Shown piece after piece: positions 53,996 to 64,000 of a DNA stretch of 64,000 nucleotides. Within the stretch, counting starts at the first letter, position 1. Each line of letters starts with the position of its first letter. The position numbers were made by a program, and so were the translations under genes. Origin of the DNA: Cavia porcellus (taxonomy: Eukaryota; Chordata; Mammalia; Rodentia; Caviidae); assembly GCF_034190915.1 (NCBI RefSeq), contig NW_026947546.1, positions 992,001 to 1,056,000 of the forward strand, given 5' to 3'. The notes under the pieces were generated by a model that did no database searches, was not told the origin of the DNA, and saw only the letters and a list, made by a program, of their open reading frames with translations.

Positions 53996-56900
53996 CAGAA
54001 TCCTATCCTACATTGCCACTGCATGTTCACTGACCTCCCCATGCTGACCACCCCGCGGGGCTTTTCTCCATCCTATATTGCCACTCACTGCCTTTCCTAA
54101 TTCAGACCATCCGATTCACACCACCCCGTGATGTTTTTCTCACTCCTATTCGTGAATGTAATGTAACACACACCCATAAAATGCGCACCACCCCGTGATG
54201 TTTTTCTCATTCCTACTAGTGAATGTAATGTAACACACACCCATACAATGCGCACCACCCCGTGATGTTTTTCTCACTCCTACTAGTGAATGTAATGTAA
54301 CATACACCCATACAATGCGCACCACCCCGTGATGTTTTTCTCACTCCTACTTGTGAATCTAATGTAACACACACCCATACAATGCGCACCACCCCGTGAT
54401 GTTTTTCTCACTCCTACTAGTGAATGTAATGTAACACACACCCATACAATGCGCACCACCCCGTGATGTTTTCTCACTCCTATTAGTGAATGTAATGTAA
54501 AACACACCTATACAATGCGCACCACCCCGTGATGTTTTTCTCACTCCTACTAGTGAATCTAATGTAACACACACCCATACAATGCGCACCACCCCGCGAT
54601 GTTTTTCAGAAACCTATCCTACATTGCCACTGCATGTTCCCTGACCTCCCCATGCTGACCACCCCGCGGTGCTTTTCTCCAACCTAAATTGCCACTCACT
54701 GCCTATCCTAATTCAGACCCTCCGATTCACACCACCCCGTGATGTTTTTCACACTCCTATTAGTGAATGTAATGTAACACACACCCATACAATGCGCACC
54801 ACCCCGTGATGTTTTTCTGACTCCTACGAGTGAATGTAATGTAACACACACACATACAATGCGCACCACCCCCCCGTGATGTTTTTCTCACTCCTACTAG
54901 TGAATGTAATGTAACACACACCCATACAATGCGCACCACCCCGTGATGTTTTTCTCACTCCTACGAGTGAATGTAATGTAACACACACCCATACAATGCG
55001 CACCACCCCGTGAGGTTTTTCTCACTCCTACTAGTGAATGTAATGTAACACACACCCATACAATGCGCACCACCCCGTGATGTTTTTCTCACTCCTACTA
55101 GTGAATCTAATGTAACACACACCCATACAATGCGCACCACCCCGCGATGTTTTTCAGAATCCTATCCTACATTGCCACTGCATGTTCCCTGACCTCCCCA
55201 TGCTGACCACCCCGCAGGGCTTTTCTCCACCCTACATTGCCACTCACTGCCTTTCCTAATTCAGACCCTCCGATTCACACCACCCCATGATGTTTTTCTC
55301 ACTCCTATTAGTGAATGTAATGTAACACAGACCCATACAATGCGCACCACCCCGAGATGTTTTTCTCACTCCTACTAGTGAATGTAATGTAACACACACC
55401 CATACAATGCGCATCACTCCGTGATGTTTTTCTCACTCCTACTAGTGAATGTAATGTAACACACACCCATACAATGCGCACCACCCCGTGATGTTTTTCT
55501 GACTCCTACTAGTGAATGTAATGTAACACACACCCATACAATGCGCACCACCCCGTGATGTTTTTCTCACTCCTACTAGTGAATGTAATGTAACACACAC
55601 CCATACAATGCGCACCACCCCGTGATGTTTTTCTCACTCCTACTAGTGAATCTAATGTAACACACACCCATACAATGCGCACCACCCCGTGATATTTTTC
55701 TCACTCCTACGAGTGAATGTAATGTAACACACACCCATACAATGCGCACCACCCCGTGATGTTTTACTCACTCCTGCTAGTTAATGTAATGTAACACACA
55801 CCCATACAATGCAAACCACCCCGTGATGTTTTTCTCACTCCTACTAGTGAATCTAATGTAACACACACCCATACAATGCGCACCACCCCGTGATGTTTTT
55901 CTCACTCCTACTAGTGAATCTAATGTAACACACACCCATACAATGCGCACCACCCCGTGATATTTTTCTCACTCCTACGAGTGAATGTAATGTATCACAC
56001 ACCCATACAATGCGCACCACCCCGTGATGTTTTACTCACTCCTGCTAGTTAATGTAATGTAACACACACCCATACAATGCAAACCACCCCGTGATGTTTT
56101 TCTCACTCCTACTAGTGAATCTAATGTAACACACACCCATACAATGCGCACCACCCCGTGATGTTTTTCTCACTCCTACTAGTGAATCTAATGTAACACA
56201 CACCCATACAATGCGCACCACCCCGTGATATTTTTCTCACTCCTACGAGTGAATGTAATGTAACACACACCCATAAAATGCGCACCACCCCGTGATGTTT
56301 TACTCACTCCTACTAGTGAATGTAATGTAACACACACCCATACAATGCGCACCACCCCGTGATGTTTTTCTCACTCCTACTAGTGAATGTAATGTAACAC
56401 ACACCCATACAATGCGCACCACCCCGTGATTTTTTTCTCAGTGCTCCTAGTGAATGTAATGTAACACACACCCATACAATGCGCACCACCCCGTGATGTT
56501 TTTCTCACTCCTATTAGTGAATGTAATGTAACACACACCCATACAATGCGCACCACCCCGTCATGTTTTCTCACTCCTACTAGTGAATGTAATGTAACAC
56601 ACACCCATACAATGCGCACCACCCCGTGATGTTTTTCTCACTCCTACTAGTGAATCTAATGTAACACACACCCATGCAATGCGCACCACAACGTGATGTT
56701 TTTCAGAATCCTATCCTACATTGCCACTGCATGTTCCCTGACCTCCCCATGGTGACCACCCCGCGGGACTTTTCTCCATCCTACATTGCCACTCACTGCC
56801 TTTCCTAATTCAGACCCTCTGATTCACACCACCCCGTGATGTTTTTCTCACTCCTATTAGTGAATGTAATGTAACACACACACATACAATGCGCACCACC

Positions 56901-57381
56901 CCGTGATGTTTTTCTCATTCCTACGAGTGAATATAATGTAACACACACCCATACAATGCGCACCACCCCGTGATGTTTTTCTCACTATTACGAGTGAATG
57001 TAATGTAACACACACCCATACAATGCGCACCACCCCGTGATGTTTTTCTCACTCCTACTAGTGAATGTAATGTAACACACACCCATACAATGCGCACCAC
57101 CCCGTCATGTTTTCTCACTCCTACTAGTGAATGTAATGTAACACACACCGATACAATGCGCACCACCCCGTGATGTTTTTCTCACTCCTACTAGTGAATC
57201 TAATGTGACACACACCCATAAAATGCGCACCACCCCGTGATGTTTTTCTCACTCCTATTAGTGAATGTAATGTAACACACACCCATACAATGCGCACCAC
57301 CCCGTGATGATTTTCTCCCTCCTACTATTGAATGTAATGTAACACACACCCATACAATGCGCACCACCCCGCGATGTTTTT
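53996..57381. repeat. Short module, 3386 bp
   Basis: Order I-7-II-6-I-21-IVb-8. It has the same four inserts as the 2583-bp module but a 21-monomer block where that one has 8. The extra monomers resemble those of the long modules (CTGCTAGTTAATG, GCAAACC and CACTGCTCCTAG series). Confidence 0.87.
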
Positions 57382-60300
57382 CAGAATCCTATCCTACATT
57401 GCCCCTGCATGTTCCCTGACCTCCCCATGCTGACCACCCCGCGGGGCTTTTCTCCATCCTAAATTGCCACTCACTGCCTTTCCTAATTCAGACCCTCCGA
57501 TTCACACCACCCCGTGATGTTTTTCTCACTCCTATTTGTGAATGTAATGTAACACACACCCATAAAATGCGCACCACCCCGTGATGTTTTTCTCATTCCT
57601 ACTAGTGAATGTAATGTAACACACACCCATACAATGCGCACCACCCCGTGATGTTTTTCTCACTCCTACTAGTGAATGTAATGTAACATACACCCATACA
57701 ATGCGCACCACCCCGTGATGTTTTTCTCACTCCTACTTGTGAATCTAATGTAACACACACCCATACAATGCGCACCACCCCGTGATGTTTTTCTCACTCC
57801 TACTAGTGAATGTAATGTAACACACACCCATACAATGCGCACCACCCCGTGATGTTTTCTCACTCCTATTAGTGAATGTAATGTAAAACACACCTATACA
57901 ATGCGCACCACCCCGTGATGTTTTTCTCACTCCTACTAGTGAATCTAATGTAACACACACCCATACAATGCGCACCACCCCGCGATGTTTTTCAGAAACC
58001 TATCCTACATTGCCACTGCATGTTCCCTGACCTCCCCATGGTGACCACCTCGCGGGACTTTTCTCCAACCTAAATTGCCACTCACTGCCTATCCTAATTC
58101 AGACCCTCCGATTCACACCACCGCGTGATGTTTTTCACACTCCTATTAGTGAATGTAATGTAACACACACCCATACAATGCGCACCACCCCGTGATGTTT
58201 TTCTGACTCCTACGAGTGAATGTAATGTAACACACACACATACAATGCGCACCACCCCCCCGTGATGTTTTTCTCACTCCTACTAGTGAATGTAATGTAA
58301 CACACACCCATACAATGCGCACCACCCCGTGATGTTTTTCTCACTCCTACGAGTGAATGTAATGTAACACACACCCATACAATGCGCACCACCCCGTGAT
58401 GTTTTTCTCACTCCTACTAGTGAATGTAATGTAACACACACCCATACAATGCGCACCACCCCGTGATGTTTTTCTCACTCCTACTAGTGAATCTAATGTA
58501 ACACACACCCATACAATGCGCACCACCCCGCGATGTTTTTCAGAATCCTATCCTACATTGCCACTGCATGTTCCCTGACCTCCCCATGCTGACCACCCCG
58601 CGGGGCTTTTCTCCACCCTACATTGCCACTCACTGCCTTTCCTAATTCAGACCCTCCGATTCACACCACCCCATGATGTTTTTCTCACTCCTATTAGTGA
58701 ATGTAATGTAACACAGACCCATACAATGCGCACCACCCCGAGATGTTTTTCTCACTCCTACTAGTGAATGTAATGTAACACACACCCATACAATGCGCAT
58801 CACCCCGTGATGTTTTTCTCACTCCTACTAGTGAATGTAATGTAACACACACCGATACAATGCGCACCACCCCGTGATGTTTTTCTCACTCCTACTAGTG
58901 AATGTAATGTAACACACACCCATACAATGCGCACCACCCCGTGATGTTTTTCTCACTCCTACTAGTGAATGTAATGTAACACACACCCATACAATGCGCA
59001 CCACCCCGTGATGTTTTTCTCACTCCTACTAGTGAATCTAATGTAACACACACCCATACAATGCGCACCAGCCCGTGATGTTTTTCTCACTCCTACTAGT
59101 GAATCTAATGTAACACACACCCATACAATGCGCACCACCCCGTGATATTTTTCTCACTCCTACGAGTGAATGTAATGTAACACACACCCATACAATGCGC
59201 ACCACCCCGTGATATTTTACTCACTCCTACTAGTGAATGTAATGTAACACACACCCATACAATGCGCACCACCCCGTGATGTTTTTCTCACTCCTACTAG
59301 TGAATGTAATGCAACACACACCCATACATTGAGCACCACCCCGTGATTTTTTTCTCACTGCTCCTAGTGAATGTAATGTAACACACACACATACAATGCG
59401 CACCACCCCGTGATGTTTTTCTCACTCCTATTAGTGAATGTAATGTAACACACACCCATACATTGCGCACCACCCCGTCATGTTTTCTCACTCCTACTAG
59501 TGAATGTAATGTAACACAAACCCATACAATGCGCACCACCCCGTGATGTTTTTCTCACTCCTACTAGTGAATCTAATGTAACACACACCCATGCAATGCG
59601 CACCACCCCGTGATGTTTTTCTCACTCCTACTAGTGAATGTAATGTAACACACACCCATACAATGCGCACCACCCCGTGATTTTTTTCTCACTGCTCCTA
59701 GTGAATGTAATGTAACACATACCCATACAATGCACACCACCCCGTGATGTTTTTCTCACTCCTATTAGTGAATGTAATGTAAAACACACCCATACAATGC
59801 GCACCACCCCGTGATGTTTTTCTCACTCCTACTAGTGAATCTAATGTAACACACACCCATACAATGCGCACCACCCCGCGATGTTTTTCAGAAACCTATC
59901 CTACATTGCCACTGCATGTTCCCTGACCTCCCCATGCTGACCACCCCGCGGTGCTTTTCTCCATCCTACATTGCCACTCACTGCCTATCCTAATTCAGAC
60001 CCTCCGATTCACACCAACCCGTGATGTTTTTCTCACTCCTAGTAGTGAATGTAATGTAACACACACCCATACAATGCGCACCACCCCGTGATGTTTTTCT
60101 CACTCCTACTAGTGAATGTAATGTAACACACACCCATACAATGCGCACCACCCCGTGATGTTTTTCGCACTCCTACGAGTGAATGTAATGTAACACACAC
60201 CCATACAATGCACACCACCCCGTGATGTTTTTCTCACTCCTACTAGTGAATGTAATGTAACACACACCCATACAATACGCACCACCCCGTGATGTTTGTC

Positions 60301-62469
60301 TCACTCCTACTAGTGAATCTAATGTAACACACACCCATACAATGCGCACCACCCCGTGATGTTTTCTCACTCCTATTAGTGAATATAATGTAAAACTCAC
60401 CTATACAATGCGCACCACCCCGTGATGTTTTTCTCACTCCTACTAATGAATCTAATGTAACACACACCCATACAATGCGCACCACCCCGCGATGTTTTTC
60501 AGAAACCTATCCTACATTGCCACTGCATGTTCCCTGTCCTCCCCATTCTGACCACCCCGCGGTGCTTTTCTCCAACCTAAATTGCCACTCACTGCCTATC
60601 CTAATTCAGGCCCTCCGATTAACACCACCCCGTGATGTTTTTCACACTCCTAGTAGTGAATGTAATGTAACACACACCCATACAATGCGCACCACCCCGT
60701 GATGTTTTTCTGACTCCTACGAGTGAATGTAATGTAACACACACCCATACAATGCGCACCACCCCGTGATGTTTTTCTCACTCCTACTAGTGAATGTAAT
60801 GTAACACACACCCATACAATGCGCACCACCCCGTGATGTTTTTCTCACTCCTACTAGTGAATCTAATGTAACACACACCCATACAATACGCACCACCCCG
60901 CGATGTTTTTCAGAAACCTATCCTACATTGGCACTGCATGTTCCCTGACCTCCCCATGCTGACCACCCCGCGGTGCTTTTCTCCATCCTACATTGCCACT
61001 CACTGCCTATCCTAATTCAGACTCTCCGATTCACACCAACCCGTGATGTTTTTCTCACTCCTAGTAGTGAATGTAATGTAACACACACCCATACAATGCG
61101 CACCACCCCGTGATGTTTTTCTCACTCCTACTAGTGAATGTAATGTAACACACACCCATACAATGCGCACCACCCCGTGATGTTTTTCTCACTCCTACTA
61201 CTGAATGTAATGTAACACACACCCATACAATGCGCACCACCCCGTGATGTCTTTCCACTCCTACTAGTGAATGTAATGTAACACACACCCATACAATGGG
61301 CACCACCCCGTGATGTTTTTCTCACTCCTACTAGTGAATCTAATGTAACACACACCCATACAATGCGCACCACCCCGTGATGTTTTTCTCACTCCTACTA
61401 GTGAATGTAATGTAACACACACCCATACAATGCGCACCACCCCGTGATGTTTTTTCTCACTCCTACTACTGAATGTAATGTAACACACACCCATACAATG
61501 CGTACCACCCCGTGATGTTTTTCTCACTCCTACTAGTGAATCTAATGTAACACACACCAATACAATGCGCACCACCCCGTGATGTTTTTCTCACTCCTAC
61601 TAGTGAATGTAATGTAACACACACCCATACAATGCGCACCACCCCGTGATGTTTGTCTCACTCCTACTAGTGAATCTAATGTAACACACACCCATACAAT
61701 GCGCACCACCCCGCGATGTTTTTCAGAATCCTATCCTACATTGCCACTGCATGTTCCCTGACCTCCCCATGGTGACCACCTCGCGGGACTTTTCTCCATC
61801 CTACATTGCCACTCACTGCCTTTCCTAATTCAGACCCTCCGATTCACACCACCCCGTGATGTTTTTCTCACTCCTATTAGTGAATGTAATGTAACACACA
61901 CACATACAATGCGCACCACCCCGTGATGTTTTTCTCACTCCTACGAGTGAATATAATGTAACACACACCCATACAATGCGCCCCACCCCGTGATGTTTTT
62001 CTCACTATTACGAGTGAATGTAATGTAACACACACCCATACATTGCGCACCACCCCGTGATGTTTTTCTCACTCCTACTAGTGAATGTAATGTAACACAC
62101 ACCCATACAATGCGCACCACCCCGTGATATTTTTCTCACTCCTACTAGTGAATGTAATGTAACACACACCCATACAATGCGCACCACCCCGTGATGTTTT
62201 TCTCACTCCTACTAGTGAATCTAATGTGACACACACCCATAAAATGCGCACCACCCCGTGATGTTTTTCTCACTCCTATTAGTGAATGTAATGTAACACA
62301 CACCCATACAATGCGCACCACCCCGTGATGATTTTCTCACTCCTACTAGTGAATGTAATGTAACACACACCCATACAATGCGCACCACCCCGTGATGTTT
62401 TTCTCACTCCTACTAGTGAATCTAATGTAACACACACCCATACAATGCGCACCACCCCGCGATGTTTTT
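57382..62469. repeat. Long module, 5088 bp
   Basis: Order I-7-II-6-I-18-III-7-II-4-III-10-IVb-9, the same insert order as the 5491-bp module with different block lengths. One monomer has lost a T and reads CTTTCCACTCC (near 61254), and another has gained one and reads TGATGTTTTTTCTC (near 61450), so the two cancel in length. Confidence 0.87.
57993..58135. repeat. Chimeric insert: type II with a type IV centre
   Basis: The ends are type II (GAAACCTATCC on the left; CTCCAACCTAAATTG and CTGCCTATCC on the right), but the middle reads CATGGTGACCACCTCGCG then GGACTTTT, which is type IV. The CACCTCG variant in the patch is shared with the type IV insert at 61724 and with no other copy I noticed. 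The equivalent type II inserts at 46533, 49116, 54607 and 63081 have the normal CATGCTGACC and GGTGCTTTT. A gene-conversion patch of a few tens of bases is the simplest reading. Confidence 0.85.
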
Positions 62470-64000
62470 CAGAATCCTATCCTACATTGCCACTGCATGT
62501 TCCCTGACCTCCCCATGCTGACCACCCCGCAGGGCTTTTCTCCATCCTATATTGCCACTCACTGCGTTTCCTAATTCAGACCCTCCGATTCACACCAACC
62601 CGTGATGTTTTTCTCACTCCTATTCGTGAATGTAATGTAACACACACCCATAAAATGCGCACCACCCCGTGATGTTTTTCTCATTCCTACTAGTGAATGT
62701 AATGTAACACACACCCATACAATGCGCACCACCCCGTGATGTTTTTCTCACTCCTACTAGTGAATGTACTGTAACATACACCCATACAATGCGCACCACC
62801 CCGTGATGTTTTTCTCACTCCTACTTGTGAATCTAATGTAACACACACCCATACAATGCGCACCACCCCGTGATGTTTTTCTCACTCCTACTAGTGAAAG
62901 TAATGTAACACACACCCATACAATGCGCACCACCCCGTGATGTTTTCTCACTCCTATTAGTGAATGTAATGTAAAACACACCTATACAATGCGCACCACC
63001 CCGTGATGTTTTTCTCACTCCTACTAGTGAATCTAATGTAACACACACCCATACAATGCGCACCACCCCGCGATGTTTTTCAGAAACCTATCCTACATTG
63101 CCACTGCATGTTCCCTGACCTCCCCATGCTGACCACCCCGCGGTGCTTTTCTCCAACCAAAATTGCCACTCACTGCCTATCCTAATTCAGAACCTCCGAT
63201 TCACACCACCCCGTGATGTTTTTCACACTCCTAGTAGTGAATGTAATGTAACACACACCCATACAATGCGCACCACCCCGTGATGTTTTTCTGACCCCTA
63301 CTAGTGAATCTAATGTAACACACACACATACAATGCGCACCACCCCCCCGTGATGTTTTTCTCACTCCTACTAGTGAATGTAATGTAACACACACCCATA
63401 CAATGCGCACCACCCCGTGATGTTTTTCTCACTCCTACGAGTGAATGTAATGTAACACACACCCATACAATTCGCACCACCCCGTGATGTTTTTCTCACT
63501 CCTACTAGTGAATGTAATGTAACACACACCCATACAATGCGCACCACCCCGTGATGTTTTTCTCACTCCTACTAGTGAATCTAATGTAACACACACCCAT
63601 ACAATGCGCACCACCCCGCGATGTTTTTCAGAATCCTATCCTACATTGCCACTGCATGTTCCCTGACCTCCCCATGCTGACCACCCCGCGGGCCTTTTCT
63701 CCACCCTACATTGCCACTCAATGCCTTTCCTAATTCAGACCCTCCGATTCACACCACCCCATGATGTTTTTCTCACTCCTATTAGTGAATGTAATGTAAC
63801 ACAGACCCATACAATGCGCACCACCCCGTGATGTTTTTCTCACTCCTACTAGTGAATGTAATGTAACACATACCCATACAATGCGCACCACCCCGTGATG
63901 TTTTTCTCACTCCTACTAGTGAATGTAATGTAACACACACCCATACAATGCGCACCCCCCCGTGATGTTTTTCTCACTCCTACTAGTGAATGTAATGTAA
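62470..64000. repeat. Start of next module, truncated by window end
   Basis: Order I-7-II-6-I then 3 complete monomers and 28 bp. The type I insert at 62470 ends CACCAACCCGTG, a type III trait, and has CCGCAGGGC, a CG-to-CA change also seen in the insert at 55155. The array clearly continues past the window. Confidence 0.88.

Larger units (their letters stand above)
1..64000. repeat. Satellite array: 67-bp monomers with 143-bp diverged inserts
   Basis: The whole window is one head-to-tail array in a single orientation, and both window ends lie inside monomers, so the true limits are not seen. I count 79 inserts of 143 bp and about 786 complete 67-bp monomers, which together with the end fragments and small deletions account for the full length. 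Every stretch I read could be assigned to monomer M, insert half A or insert half B. I saw no unique sequence, transposon, telomeric TTAGGG run or long simple repeat. The family is not one I recognise. The structure is read directly from the sequence; a centromeric, subtelomeric or other heterochromatic location is inference. Confidence 0.97.
45922..64000. repeat. Domain 5: alternating modules opening with I-7-II-6-I
   Basis: Insert start (type), then M count: 45922(I)7, 46533(II)6, 47081(I)8, 47760(IV)9, 48505(I)7, 49116(II)6, 49664(I)15, 50812(III)13, 51825(II)4, 52236(III)13, 53251(IV)9, 53996(I)7, 54607(II)6, 55155(I)21, 56704(IV)8, 57382(I)7, 57993(II/IV)6, 58541(I)18, 59889(III)7, 60500(II)4, 60911(III)10, 61724(IV)9, 62470(I)7, 63081(II)6, 63629(I) then 3 units and 28 bp to the window end. 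Confidence 0.93.

Noticed and set aside
1623..63413. Dozens of minus-strand open frames of 60-103 codons with similar peptides
   Set aside because: They follow the 67-bp repeat through all three frames, overlap each other in alternative frames of the same monomers, mostly start at GTG and end where monomer variants place a stop. Nothing indicates coding.
1..64000. CRISPR-like array of repeats and spacers
   Set aside because: The repeats are 67 bp with no unique spacers. The 143-bp inserts are near-identical copies, not varied spacers, and no cas-type gene is present.
1..64000. CENP-B box or telomeric repeats
   Set aside because: I saw no match to the CENP-B box pattern and no TTAGGG/CCCTAA runs in M, A or B, so a centromere or telomere assignment is not supported.
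1..64000. Bacterial or phage origin
   Set aside because: No genes or ribosome binding sites occur in 64 kb, and megasatellite arrays with nested modules and CpG decay fit a eukaryotic chromosome.

Overview
The window is satellite DNA from end to end. I see no gene, RNA gene or transposon in it. About 786 complete head-to-tail copies of a 67-bp monomer (here M) are interrupted 79 times by a 143-bp insert. The insert is itself two diverged monomers, A (70 bp) and B (73 bp). A 64-kb, multi-level array like this with no coding sequence points to eukaryotic heterochromatin, such as a pericentromeric, subtelomeric or sex-chromosome block. I do not recognise the satellite family and cannot name the species. 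Common CG-to-TG and CG-to-CA variants at the two CpGs of each monomer suggest a genome with cytosine methylation, possibly a vertebrate; that is inference.

M, A and B share one frame. Each begins just after a T-run (M with CTCACTCC, A with CAGAATCC, B with CTCCATCC), and each unit boundary carries a CCACCCC-G core. In all 78 intervals the distance between consecutive inserts is 143 plus a whole number of 67-bp monomers (3 to 21), apart from small indels of 1 to 7 bp in total. The inserts fall into four sequence types (I 29 copies, II 16, III 19, IV 15) that are not mixed at random.

Layout: (1) 1-12493 has only types I and II, with a near-identical tandem duplication of period 4541 bp. (2) 12494-21888 has types I and III, built from 4927-, 2904- and 812-bp duplications. 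(3) 21889-40175 has types II, III and IV; it contains a 3795-bp higher-order repeat (order IV-II-III-IV-III) in three tandem copies plus partial copies, and type I is absent. (4) 40176-45921 is a transition zone with all four types. (5) 45922-64000 has alternating short and long modules, each opening with type I, 7 monomers, type II, 6 monomers, type I. One insert (57993) looks like a gene-conversion chimera of types II and IV.

Many short open frames occur, almost all on the minus strand. They exist because 67 bp is 22 codons plus 1 base, so the reading cycles through three frames, two of which lack stops. They are not genes. The main interest is how the array evolved: it records nested unequal exchange, local amplification and conversion.
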